Below are positions 45,273 through 55,909 of a stretch of 64,000 bases of DNA, piece after piece. The notes beneath the pieces were generated by a model. The model was given only the letters and a program-made list of their open reading frames with translations, was not told the DNA's origin and ran no database searches. Made by a program: the position numbers and the translations under genes. Each line of letters begins with the position of its first letter. The first letter of the stretch is position 1. The stretch lies in the NCBI GenBank assembly GCA_029168955.1, contig JAPDOI010001158.1:62001-126000 (forward strand). The letters are read 5' to 3'. Origin of the DNA: Aplectana chamaeleonis (Eukaryota; Nematoda; Chromadorea; Rhabditida; Cosmocercidae).

Positions 45273-45717
45273 CTACCTTTCTAAGTTCTTAGAGAGTGGA
45301 ATGTGATGGCCGGTTAAATAGTTATAGGATAGAGAAAAGTGCAAAAAAAAAACGAAAAACCAAAAAAGTTTGAGTTTCGATTTTTTCGTATCCTTAGCAT
45401 CAGCTGCGATCGGCTACGGAAATGAGCGATTTTTCGTTTTCTTTTTCAAACTGCCGGTTTCTTAATTTTTCACCCGAAAAAAAAACATTAACGAAAAAAA
45501 CCGAAAATCTTCTATTTTTTCTTATTCTCGTTCACCATAAAATTTAATCTTGGAGAGAAAATTTTCATTTTTGGGTTTTTTGTTTTCCGAAACGTCTCCA
45601 CATCCACGCTCATATCAAACCCATCATACTAATATCTTGAGAAACTCAACTAAACCATATCATGTTCAATGATGAGATTCCCGCAATTCAGAAGAAGAGC
45701 ACACTGTAAGAACGCGC

Positions 45718-46794
45718 TAACAAGGGAGGTATACAAAGCGTATGTCGGATCTGTCAAAACGACTAGTATCGTTGGTATCTCTTCCGGCTCAATAGTAAAA
45801 ATGCGCAGTATACTGCCCCGGGCTGCAGGTTCAAAAAAGTTATGAGCATTTTTCCAGACTCGCTAAAAGGCATGAGGCATTTTTTTGGAGTTTCAAAAAA
45901 TTTTCTCGGATTTAGTTCAAAAGTTGTATGTAAGGGTAATCTAGGGTGGTGAACACGAATCTAAAGTCTATTTGTCGAAATTTTGAGGCTTACTATAGGT
46001 TACGGTAGATAACAAGTCATTTAGGGGTCGAAACCCAACTGAGTATTTTGAAAATCGACAAACGGACGTTAAATTCGTATTCTCCACCCCGAGTGACCCC
46101 CGCATACAAATTTTGAGTAAAATCTGAGATTTTGACCATACTACCGTATACCCACCGTAATCTACCGTAATCCGCAGAAAATAGATAAACGGACTCCAGA
46201 TTCGTGTTTAGCACTCCAAATAACCCTCAGAAAATGATTTTGAGACATATCTATCGTAGAAAACGGGAAATCTCGCAAGTGGCTTTTCTCCCCCGAAATT
46301 TTCCCGGGTTGGGAAGCTTCGATCGAAATTAGCCGAAAACTTTGGAAAATCAACCTATGAACCACAGATTCGTGATCAGCGACCCAAAAAAACCTGCCTG
46401 GGAGAATTTTAACTCAAATCTGGAACATTTCTCTAAACCGCTTCCAAAGCCCTCTAATCGGTGTAAATAAACGCCCAACCGAAAATCCGTACCAGCTCAA
46501 AACGCTGTCAGTCTGGTCAAAGTATGGAAAATGTGCCTTCACTCAAACTTTGCTCAGTGTAGTACTTTCGGGCGCTGATCACATTTATGAGGTCCGTTTC
46601 CGGATTTTCCGAAGACTAATACGCTTTTTGGAAGGTACAAAAGCAGAAAAAATGACATTTTTAAGCTTGTAACTTCTTGGAACCTGCAGCTCGGGGCGGG
46701 ATACTGCTCATTTTCACTACTGAGCTAGACGAGATACCAACGATACTAGTCGTTTCGGCAGATCTGACCTACGCTTTGTATACTTCCCTTGTCA
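45718..46794. mobile_element. ACAAGGGAGGTATAC element, copy 2, intact length
   Basis: ACAAGGGAGGTATACAAAGCG to CGCTTTGTATACTTCCCTTGT, with over 100 bp of inverted ends and about 1.08 kb long. It ends 43 nt before the exon at 46838. Confidence 0.88.
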
Positions 46795-46837
46795 GGAGAA
46801 AATTGTTATGTTTAACATTCCTGTATTCTTCTCTTAG

Positions 46838-46993
46838 CTCCTGACTGATGCTGATGGTGCGGAAAACTCGTCAATTTACAGGAAGTATGGTTGGAATTTG
46901 AGGGTAGAATCTGTACAGGAAACAATAACAATAAACCGGCGCAATGAAGAAAGGACATTCATGAAATTATTGGAACACATGCCATTAATCTAA
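46838..46993 (+). CDS. Terminal exon, unrecognised protein
   Basis: It follows a strong TTCTTCTCTTAG acceptor and gives 51 codons in phase 0: TDADGAENSSIYRKYGWNLR, ETITINRRNEERTFMKLLEH, then TAA. The composition is typical coding sequence. The preceding intron contains the 1.08 kb element. An AGG|GTAGAA site inside could be a donor. The upstream exon is not identified. Confidence 0.5.
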   Translation, partial: LLTDADGAENSSIYRKYGWNLRVESVQETITINRRNEERTFMKLLEHMPLI

Positions 46994-47159
46994 TGCAAGT
47001 CATCGAACATAAGCGAATTTGATCATATTAGAGAATAATCAAGCAGCTGAGAGAAAAACGATTCCCACAGTTTCTTAGAATTGGTCGAGCTAGTAACACT
47101 TGGAAACTCTTACTATCCAACGAAAAAATGGAGGGAAGACTTGAACATTTTCAAGAAAA

Positions 47160-47641
47160 TGGTACGGTCCACGGCAACGGAAAAAGGCTGTTGTGCGGTT
47201 GCGTATTTCCAGTAAGCATACTATGGGTTGCGCCATAATCGAAGGCAAAGTTGGAATTGTATACCAAAATTATTGAAGCAAAACACCAGAAATGTTCAGA
47301 AACGAAAGATTTCCCTCCTCTACCACAGATCAAATCACCTAAAGTATTTATCATAGATAGCCGCAGAATTAATAAGAAAAAATAAAAAATGACGAAAAAT
47401 AGAAATAGCAGAGAAAAATTGATTTCTCGTTCTATTCCTGCGTATATCCATGGTCAACGCCTCAGATATATTGTCAATGTTCGTGTTTGGGAGGAAACTC
47501 ATGGTTTTCCAACGTTTCCAAAGTTTTTTTTTTGAAAATTCAGAGAAAATTACAACTTTGCCGTCGATTATGGCGCAACATACAGTATGCCTAGTGGAAA
47601 TATGCGACCGCACAATCACCCTTTTCCGTGGACTGTAGTGT
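47160..47641. repeat. Inverted-repeat MITE (TACGGTCCACGG ends)
   Basis: GGTCCACGGCAACGGAAAAAGG pairs with CCCTTTTCCGTGGAC; ATACTATGGGTTGCGCCATAA pairs with TTATGGCGCAACATACAGTAT. Confidence 0.75.
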
Positions 47642-48370
47642 AGAGGCAAGACGCGAAAATTGAGACCTTTCCCATGGGGCGTCAGTAGTGTCAGCAGTGA
47701 TAGGAATGAAATCAGCATTTATACAAATTCAAACCCGAAATCGTCAGAAAATTACCCTAAGAAGGGCACAAAGGGGTTGAGCAAATTTCGAAAATTTCCA
47801 TGGGTGGGGGACGCAACTTTGCCCAAATTCGGGCCAGGTGCACCTGACCCCAGAACTAAATAGACTTAGAAATTGAGAAAAATGCACCTGAAGTACACAA
47901 GTATGTATCACCCAGGCTCTTAAGTATCAAAGGAAGTGTTTGTTGTGACAATGAAATCTTTAGTGGACCCATCCTCTGCAATTCTCTACTCTCTGTTGCT
48001 CCGTTATTTTCTTAGGGCCCTTACTAATCCTGCTTTACACAAAATATTCTTCTATTTTCAATTGACTCAATTTTCGACCGGTGACAACCACCATGAGCAT
48101 GTTCATCCCAAAGGACAACTAGTCCATGTTATAGAATAATATCACTGAAATACGACGTTTTAATGCGTTTCTCGCCGTTTCTTCATAATTTTGGTAACAT
48201 TTGGAGGCCAACGCATCGCTTTATGTGAAAACTCTGGGAAGAGAATCATCGTAAACACTGCTTTTAAGTTTGGGTGCCCAACTACGTATCAGTATGCTTG
48301 GTTCTCGATTTTCATATTGTCATATTGAAGGCTGTTCTCGAAACCTACGTTTGATTTCGGTTTGAATGAT
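47642..48370. other. Mostly non-coding; one weak plus frame
   Basis: A plus frame at 47660-47863 (SSDRNEISIYTNSNPKSSEN ... TKGLSKFRKFPWVGDATL) looks coding but has no good splice sites or ATG. A lone right end of a TTAA MITE (ATCGTAAACACTGCTTTTAA) is at 48249-48268. Confidence 0.3.
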
Positions 48371-48402
48371 ATATCGGGTTCCTAACTTTACTTGCTCCAC
48401 AA

Positions 48403-48938
48403 TATACTTGTTATCCGAAGGTAATTCCTCGGATAATGGATCGATTCGGATAATGCCATTTTAAATCTACCGGATATTGGTTCGATTCAGATAATGCTTT
48501 TTTTCAAATTTTCGGATATTGGATCGATTCAGATAATGCCATTTTTCCAATGATTCGGATACGGATATCCGTCGGATAATTTCGGATAAATTTCGGATAT
48601 TATCGAAACAAACCTCAGGCAACACACAAACACACACACATACACACACACACGTACACACATACACACACATACACACATACACACGTACACACATACA
48701 CACGTACACACGTACACACATACACACACATACACACACATACACATACACACATACATACACACATACACACATACATACACACGTACACACATACACA
48801 CATACACACATACACACGTACACACGTACACACATACACACATGTACACACGTACACACATACACACATACACACGTACACACATACACACATACACACG
48901 TACACACATACACACATACACACACACACATACACACA

Positions 48939-48999
<61 letters not shown>

Positions 49000-49008
49000 A
49001 CGTACACA

Positions 49009-49086
<78 letters not shown>

Positions 49087-49468
49087 TTCCTACATTTAAC
49101 CTAAAATGAACTATCCGTTTTATCCGTTTTATCCGATTTTATCCAATTTTACGCAAATTTTATCCGTTTTATCCGGTTTTTATCCGATTTTTATCCGTTT
49201 TATCCAATTTTATCCGATTTAACGCAAATTCTATCCGTTTTATCCGGTTTTTATCCGATTTTTATCCGTTTTATCCGTTTTTATCCGATTTTATCCGAAT
49301 TTTTGACCCTTCTGATAATGGTTCGATTCAGATAATGCCGATTTTAAATTTCCCGGATATTGGTTCGATTCAGATAATGCGTGTTTTCAAATTTTCGGAT
49401 ATCGGATTATCCGAATCTCGGATATCCGGTCGGATATCCGACATGGAGTGATTCGGATACTAAGTATA
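48403..49468. mobile_element. hAT-like element with TATCCGATTTTA repeats
   Basis: The exact 8-bp duplication CTCCACAA lies at 48395-48402 and 49469-49476; the ends are TATACTTGTTATCCGAA and, reversed, TATACTTAGTATCCGAA. The interior has GGTTCGATTCAGATAATGC blocks and a CA microsatellite. Confidence 0.9.
48613..49082. repeat. CA-rich microsatellite (ACACACATACACGT)
   Basis: About 470 bp of (CA)n interrupted by TA and GT. All ORFs here on both strands (CVCVYV, HTHTYT) are artefacts. Confidence 0.97.
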
Positions 49469-49649
49469 CTCCACAAGCCAGCCAGGTCGATGCAGCCGAG
49501 CTCCATAGTGATCTCCATAGGGTGCTCTCGTCTCTATGATATATGTAAATGAGAGACGCAGAGTTCTGCAGGAGCCAGCAACGGATCTCGGCTCAACCAA
49601 CCTGGCTGGCCTATCGGGCAAGCAAAGTTAGGAACCCGATATACCATCC

Positions 49650-50607
49650 GACGCAGAATTTCACGTAGGATTCAAAAGCAGCCTTCACCTAAACACTATT
49701 TTCAACGATTAAAGGGTTATAGGCGAAAAACTGGCGTTTCGTAAAAGGAATTAGGCTGAATGATAGAGAAATTATTTTTCCTACTTGAAAACACTAGTAC
49801 ACGCAGAATTCCAAGAAAACTCCGAAAACAGCGTTCACCAAAGGTCTATCTCTGAGCAAAAAAAGTTATAGACGAAAATCCGGCAATGGCACCCATCTAA
49901 TCTTGCATGAATGTCGGGTCACTTTCATTCTTTATGGGGCGTTTCTCCGGTCGTCACCGGTTTTCTCAGTGGTAAAGTTTCCCCCCCCTTCAGCTGCCCA
50001 GAGGTGAAGGTTGATGGAGTACCTGGCTCCACCTGAAGAAGCTGTGCCTCCGCCCCAAATCATTTGAAAATGGTATCGAGTGCGCATTACTATTAGTTCT
50101 TCTGATGGAAAAAATCCCACATAAAATGGTCAGCATTTTTGGCTTTTTCATGAACACTAAAGTGAAATTTTGAAAAAATCTTTTTAAAACTCAAACATGC
50201 AAAATCTTCCAACAAGCCCCTACCCAAAACCCTCAACATAAAAATGACGAGTACATATAAACGAGGAAACTGTTAAGAAAACAAAGAAAAAAAAAACGAA
50301 AACTCATCTGAAATATCTAATGATCGACTGATTGAAAGACGATTTTTTTGCCAAGCGCAAGGAATCTATTGTATATGTACTTCATGTGTCACCCTCCACT
50401 AAATACACCACCGCGTTTTCCCGGAGCGGTGGGCTGCCAGTAATCATTTTTGAGGGTTGTATAGATACTTACCTTAAAGGATTCAATTTAATAAGTTTTA
50501 GAAGCAGTAGAGCACCAAAATCTTACATTCTCAGAATAGGCTTAATGCTTAAGGCGGTCTCAAAATTTTCGTATTTTTGTTCTGCACGATGAGCAAGAAG
50601 ATTTTGT
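49650..50607. other. No gene seen; short duplication
   Basis: About 49657-49740 and 49803-49885 are diverged direct repeats (ACGCAGAATT..., GCGTTCACC/GCCTTCACC, AAGTTATAGACGAAAA). A minus frame at 49932-50120 is open but unremarkable. A minus donor-like AAG|GTAAGTATC lies at 50470-50480. Confidence 0.35.
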
Positions 50608-51114
50608 TTAAAGGCACTGTTCGCGATAAACTCCATCCTCCAATTTTTTTATGACAAACGCTTCTCGTGGCTCTTACTCGTGGCTCTCAGAAGCAGAACA
50701 GCGTTGAAAAAACGGGACGAAAAGCTACCCAGGAGCCGCAAAACGGCTTAGAAAAGTGGGCAAACCCCGCCGCTGTGGGCAAGTCCTGCCTCTTCACGCC
50801 CCTCGACGTGAACAAAGGAACACTCGAAATCGTGAGCTGAGCGATGGTTTTCGATCAATAGCCCCTTTCTTCCCTTCATTCTCAAATTCTCTCTTTACTC
50901 AGGTCAGCTCGCATACATTGGCTGCAAAAGACGGAAGTCACAAGCCTCGGACAACTCGTCCACCATTTTCCCTAGCTCAATTTTTGAGGGACCATAACTC
51001 CATTCCCAGAAGGTCTTGTACGATTCCAGAAGCATCAATGGAATCAGAATGGGACCGGTTTCAAGATAGGCAAAAAAACAGAAAAGCGATTCCTATCGCG
51101 AACAGTGCTTTTAA
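50608..51114. mobile_element. TTAA MITE, first of a chain of three
   Basis: TTAAAGGCACTGTTCGCGATA to TATCGCGAACAGTGCTTTTAA. The right TTAA (51111-51114) is shared with the next element. Confidence 0.9.
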
Positions 51115-51592
51115 AGGCAGCAGACACGCTCAAAAATGGTTTCGATTTTATGGCATAAATCAAAGCTTTGAAGCTGGTTGTATAGGGAACTGGCGAAAAA
51201 ACGAACGAAAACTGTGCGCGAATAGAGGAATAACGGTTATTTTGTTATCGTGTGCAAATGGAAGAGTTTTTCAGCGCGCGGTTGAAACAGCGAGTATTAG
51301 ACACAAAACGGTTGCGATGGAGAAGCCGATATACTCTTACTGTCTGTACTGGAATGTTCACCTCGTTGGAAGCATAAAAAACCAGCCAAAATAACCGTAT
51401 TAGTAGTATAAACCTGGACGAGTTTGTATTTTTGGGCGGGGTTGCAGAAATTTTTCGATTTGCATTGCTGAAATTCAGTAGTTTTCACTCGTTTTTGACG
51501 CTTCAGACGGCGTGGGCAGTCTACTCGGAGCCATGCGACTCCAGAAACGTGGTTATCTCAACAACTTTTTCGAGCGTGTCTGCTGCCTTTAA
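51111..51592. mobile_element. TTAA MITE, ACACGCTC subfamily, middle of the chain
   Basis: TTAAAGGCAGCAGACACGCTC to GAGCGTGTCTGCTGCCTTTAA, complete with both TTAA sites shared with its neighbours. Confidence 0.92.
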
Positions 51593-52082
51593 AGCCGTGT
51601 CCACGATAAAAACCATGTCTGATTTTTTGGTGGAGATCGGCAGCTGCGGGGCCTAGCGCAACCCTAACGTTGAAAAAAACTAAGAAAAATCGGCTCGGAA
51701 CAGTCCCCTACGGCCCCAAAGTTGGACACCTGTCAGCTATTCACACCCCAGATGCACTTTCCACGCCCACCGACGTGAACAAATGAATGCTCAAGATTGT
51801 GAGATGAGCGATGCTTTCCGATCGATAGCCCCGTTCTTACCTTCATTCTCAACATCTCTCTTTACTCAGGTCAGCTCGCATACATTGGCTGCAAAAGAAG
51901 AAATTTACAAGCCTCGGACAACTCGTCCACCATGCTTCCCTAGCTCAATTTTTTGAGGACCATAACTCCGTTCCTAGGAGGTCTTGTACGATTCCGAAAA
52001 CATCATTGGAATCAGCATGGGACCGTCTTCAAGATAGGCGGAAAAGCAGAAAAACGATTCTCATCATGAAAACTGCCTTTAA
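51589..52082. mobile_element. TTAA MITE, last of the chain
   Basis: TTAAAGCCGTGTCCACGATAA to TCTCATCATGAAAACTGCCTTTAA. The interior is close to 9128-9621. Confidence 0.88.
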
Positions 52083-52522
52083 GCGTTATCAGAGAAATAT
52101 TCGCACATGACAAAATGAAAAAAAGCAAAGTTGTCAAAATGGGGAAAGGCAGAAGGAAATTGATTATATGCTGCATTTGAAGTAAAACCAGAGATCAAAG
52201 TCGTTACAACAAGAATGAGGTAGAGACGAGTAAGTTCCACATTCTTGTATGGGACGAAATGGCGATTCATTCATTCATTGCCCATTGTGAACACACATGA
52301 TGATGTTGATGATGCTGGAGATAAAACGAGTGGGAAGAGCCGAAAAACCACTTTTGAACGCCATAGAAAACGCCGCCGCCAACGAGAGGAGACGAGACAC
52401 ACGCGGAGGAGATAGTTATTTGACATAAGAAACCAGTACGTACGTATGTATATGTCGACACATAACCAGTTCACATGCGGAGGAGTGAAGACTTTGTGAA
52501 CTAAGAGAGGCGGAGGCTGAAG

Positions 52523-53005
52523 ATGACACCCCCATCCAACATCCTGGACAAACTTCGAACGCTCAGAGGCGAACAATGGGGAGGTGAAAATGGGAAAAGA
52601 CACATTTTGCAAGCGGTCGACATGCAAAATCTCGACTATTTCTGCTATGAAGTTCAAAAATCACATTTGAAAGAAGAAATCGATTCACGGTGGAAAAGGC
52701 AGAATTCATATACTCTGTTTATACTCATGGTCCGCCACTGGTCCTCTACTGGCCCTCTACTGCGGTAATCGACGCGTTCTCGGCCGACCCCGGTGTGCAT
52801 CGGCGACCCCGTAAACGATCGATAAGTCACTGCCGCCGCTCGAAATTCACAAGTTGAAAGGCGGAGTGGCGCGGCGGTTGGATCAGTGGCGGCATTAACG
52901 TATCGATTGCTTACCGGGATCAGCCGAGAACGCATCGACTACCGTATAGAAGGCCAGTGGCGGACCAGTAGCGGACCATGAATATATGCACTCCGTTGTG
53001 AATAG
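52523..53005 (+). pseudogene. Small ORF split by a palindromic MITE
   Basis: ATG at 52523 opens MTPPSNILDKLRTLRGEQW, then GKRHILQAVDMQNLDYFCYE and KEEIDSRWKRQNS. At 52709 a TA-flanked MITE interrupts. Removing it and one TA continues the frame for seven codons to TAG 53003-53005, 69 codons in all including the stop. No upstream acceptor is evident and a TAA lies six codons before the ATG, so this ATG is a likely start. Unrecognised. The opposite strand is also open, which lowers confidence. Confidence 0.42.
52709..52986. mobile_element. TA-flanked palindromic MITE, family Q, copy 2
   Basis: ACTCATGGTCCGCCACTGG and, reversed, TATTCATGGTCCGCTACTGG; inner pair GCGTTCTCGGCCGACCCCGG. Same family as 39968-40440. 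Confidence 0.82.
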
Positions 53006-53168
53006 AGTATAGTAGACGGAAAATCGCGAGTTCTATACTACATATTTCCCAGAGGCTCAAACAAATACACCTATCGACTGCGCGATCAATCATTGGAAAA
53101 CATGACGAGATTTCCTATGAACCAATGGATTTCAGAGAAAAAATCCATTTAAATCTTCACAGACTAAC

Positions 53169-53369
53169 ATACTGTCCTCTTCGGAGCGAAGCTCCGGTCC
53201 ACAATTACGAAAAATCGCTGTTGCAGCGCGCAGCTGGCAGATAATCGTGCCGGGACCTCGCAATCTTAGCACGATTACCCGTTGTCCCAGCAAGGTTATA
53301 TGTGGTGAGATGAGAAAGCGCACGTGCTCAGCTGCGACCAGAATTTGACTCCGATAAGGACAGTACAGG
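53169..53369. repeat. Palindromic MITE (TACTGTCCT ends)
   Basis: TACTGTCCTCTTCGGAGC pairs with GACTCCGATAAGGACAGTA; the centre has GCAGCGCGCAGCTG. Confidence 0.65.
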
Positions 53370-53524
53370 AATGTCCGCGCCCATTTGCCTACCAATGTAG
53401 CCCAAGCGCGCATGCCGCTCCATCAATCGATACGGGCACGATCAACGAACGACATCGCGAGCGAGCGTGCCAAGTGCGGTCTTGCTGTGCAACGCTGTGA
53501 AGACATCGCAAAAACTGCGGCATT

Positions 53525-53974
53525 TCAGTAAAGATTTATAAAATACTTTGAAAAAAAAAACCATGCCAGAGGCGGCCACCTATCCAAGAAAGTTCCGTTG
53601 CGCGTGTATATAGTCGGCGCAGAGTCGTTCATCGCTCCGGTGTGATCCGGCCCAGTCTGCGTCTCCTTCGGACTATGCCTGCGGCGCGCAGTTATGGAAA
53701 AATTTGGAAATGATTGGTCGGCCAAAAAATTGATACAAGCTATTCCGCGCCCTATAAAGTCGCTATCAGAAATATTAAAGTCGGTGTGCATTTGCGGACC
53801 ATTCCTGTTGCAGCAAAAAACAATGGACCTTGTAGTTCAAGCATCAAGCTGTTAGTTTATTATATCGCAGACGAAGGCGAAAAATCGTGTGAAGAACATA
53901 GACTATCTATCGTCCCGAAAGATCAGCCTATCGCGCCGAAAGCTCTGCCTATTAATCGCCTGTCCATCTCCTAA
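53525..53974. other. Overlapping coding-like frames on both strands
   Basis: Plus-strand MEKFGNDWSAKKLIQAIPRP (ATG at 53694) and a second plus frame with KVGVHLRTIPVAAKNNG are open, as is a minus frame with RRRHSPKETQTGPDHTGAMN. At most one is real. I cannot choose from sequence alone. Confidence 0.2.
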
Positions 53975-54317
53975 CGACACAATATGGTGCAAACAGGCGG
54001 GCAGCAATCACAGCCTTCAGGGCAAGATGCAGGTCTCTCGGGGTAATATGCAGGTTTTCCGGGGTTATAGCCATGTCTTCCGGAGCGATAGACAGGTATT
54101 TCGTTCAATAATGATTTTGATTAAAAAAAACATGATTTTTTCAAAACGTAATAGATTAGAGAATATCTGAGTATAGCCGAAAATTAATATATACTAACTA
54201 TCAGCATTTGCAACAATAATAAGAGAAGGAAATCTCTGGAGGTTCAAACAACTTGACATATATTGAATGATTGCTTCGGGGAAGATTTACCGAGCAGTTG
54301 AGTGAGAGCGGCACTGG

Positions 54318-54445
54318 GGCTCCGGTGGTGCAGTGCGATGAGGCGCTCCCCCGGAAAGGGAATATGCTGGTTCAATCTCGCCCGCAGCCAAGCGCTTTGC
54401 CATCAACTCAGCACTTTTTGTAAAAAATATTGATTGATTGATTGA
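54318..54445 (+). mobile_element. tRNA-derived SINE-like element
   Basis: GGCTCCGGTGGTGCAGTGCG contains a pol III A-box-like TGGTGCAGTGCG; GGTTCAATCTC fits the B box with one mismatch. Seven-base ends GGCTCCG / CGCAGCC pair 6 of 7 as an acceptor stem, but the D and T stems do not fold, so it is not a working tRNA. The tail ends in (TTGA)n. Confidence 0.6.
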
Positions 54446-54595
54446 AGGGCACGGCTAAGACGGGCACCTCTCCTTTCGGAATATACCCTGTATCATTCTT
54501 GTAGGAAGTCCCAACGCAGCAACGCAATGTGATATCATTCGATCAATAGTTATCGTTATTATTGCCCCACCCCGTTTCCGCGCGTGACACGTATG

Positions 54596-54877
54596 TACTG
54601 TGCTTCGCTGGGCCAAATCCCGGTCCGCAATTGCGTCTCGACACGCTTTGCGGCTGCGCGCTTCCGATTCGGGAGAGTTTCCAGCGCCGCAGACGCCGAT
54701 CTGTTGACTCTAGGTGGGTTTTAGAAATTCGAAACTAAACAAAATTGAAGAAAACAGTATAGAAAACCACATCAAGTCGGCTCTGGCGCTGGAAACTCAA
54801 CTGACTTGGGCGCGTGCGGCTGCAAAGCGTGTCGAGACGCGATTGCGGACCGGAATTTGGCCCAGAGAAGCACAGTA
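54596..54877. mobile_element. TA-flanked MITE, family J, copy 2
   Basis: TACTGTGCTTCGCTGGGCC to GGCCCAGAGAAGCACAGTA. The right end directly abuts a coding frame. Confidence 0.9.
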
Positions 54878-55152
54878 TTTGCACCGCGGCTTCTTACAAA
54901 AATGACACGGAGGATATAGATTGGAATAAGGCGGGTATAGATTATCATATAATGGTTTCATATTATGGAGAATTGTCACACTCGAGTCCAAGTCTTTCGC
55001 TAACACAGAGGTGAGCCTGTTATTGATCGGAATTACATTTTAAACAATATCAATAGTCCAATAGGAAAATAGCGACATAGCAGCTGTCACATGAGTATGA
55101 AAACAGCATAGTACTCACATTCAATCGGTTAATGATGGGTTTTCAAGTCGAT

Positions 55153-55334
55153 TATAAGTTCAAAAGGTTAGCGTTTTGCCACCACGGTGAATTACGCATG
55201 TATTGACACGTTTACTGGGTTTTACCCTGCTGTAGAATGTTGTACCAACGTGTCAAAACAGGTAATCTGAGTCGAACGTATTAAAACGCTAGTATTACCC
55301 GGCGGTGGCAAAATAGTGACCTTAAAAACTTATA
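55153..55334. mobile_element. TA-flanked MITE, family K, copy 1
   Basis: ATAAGTTCAAAAGGTTAGCG and, reversed, TATAAGTTTTTAAGGTCACT; GTTTTGCCACC pairs with GGTGGCAAAAT. It lies in an intron. Confidence 0.82.
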
Positions 55335-55669
55335 ATTAAGAGAAATTTCATCCAGAAAACTCAGATAAACTACGTAATGATGAAGGGAGACGCATTTGAA
55401 TCACTTGTACCCAACGATATGTCTTACCTAGGGTCAGAATCAAGAAAGTAGTTAGATAGTTCCGATAACTGGGTGAACTTGACACCAATATTCTGTCACT
55501 ACCCGGTCTATGAACTACGAGTTTCGGGTCGATTTCAAGGCAAACCTCATGAATTCCTGTTTGGAGACAGACTCATTATCCTTGAAAGCGTCACTTTCGG
55601 AAGCGGGCCACTTACAATTGAATGGAAAAAAGAACACTCAAGTGGAAGCTATATATGTTCTCTCGATAA

Positions 55670-55877
55670 TATAAGTTTCAGAGGTTAGTGTTTTGCCATC
55701 GCCGAGAAACGTTCGCACGAGATTTTCTGTTTTGACACGATGGTACAATAATTTACAGCAGTTATCCGCAGGTACATAAAACTCAACAAACGTGTCAAAA
55801 ACATGCGAGAAACAGTGAACATGTTAAAATTCGTGTAACTCACCGCGGTGGCAAAACACTAACCTCTGAAACTTATA
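55670..55877. mobile_element. TA-flanked MITE, family K, copy 2
   Basis: TATAAGTTTCAGAGGTTAGTG and its exact mirror CACTAACCTCTGAAACTTATA. It is inserted in a coding frame. Confidence 0.9.
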
Positions 55878-55909
55878 GTCGACCTTCATCTTTCAAGACT
55901 TTAGACTGA

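Larger units (their letters stand above)
48371..49646. mobile_element. Outer palindromic MITE split by a hAT-like element
   Basis: TATATCGGGTTCCTAACTTTA near 48370 pairs with AAAGTTAGGAACCCGATATA near 49627. The inner 48403-49468 is a separate insertion. Confidence 0.75.
54876..55909 (+). pseudogene. Two-exon coding fragment with MITEs at its edges
   Basis: Exon one, about 54876-55010, reads TAASYKNDTEDIDWNKAGID and YYGELSHSSPSLSLTQ, ending at a GTGAGC donor with two bases over. The exon from 55460 (acceptor GTTAGATAG) supplies the missing base and continues SDNWVNLTPIFCHYPVYELR, FLFGDRLIILESVTFGSGPL, EHSSGSYICSLDN. A TA-flanked MITE at 55670-55877 interrupts; without it the frame runs 13 more codons to TGA 55907-55909. 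The MITE at 54596-54877 abuts the left edge, where its CACAG may act as acceptor. The Cys/Trp spacing does not fit an Ig domain. Unrecognised. Confidence 0.45.

Noticed and set aside
48467..49099. ORFs of 85-204 aa of Cys-Val or His-Thr repeats
   Set aside because: CA microsatellite inside a hAT-like element.
54318..54389. A functional tRNA gene
   Set aside because: Acceptor ends pair, but D and T stems do not and no anticodon loop can be placed; called SINE-like instead.
55460..55670. Immunoglobulin domain
   Set aside because: Cys and Trp are present, but Cys-Trp is about 44 residues and Trp-Cys about 11, the reverse of Ig spacing.
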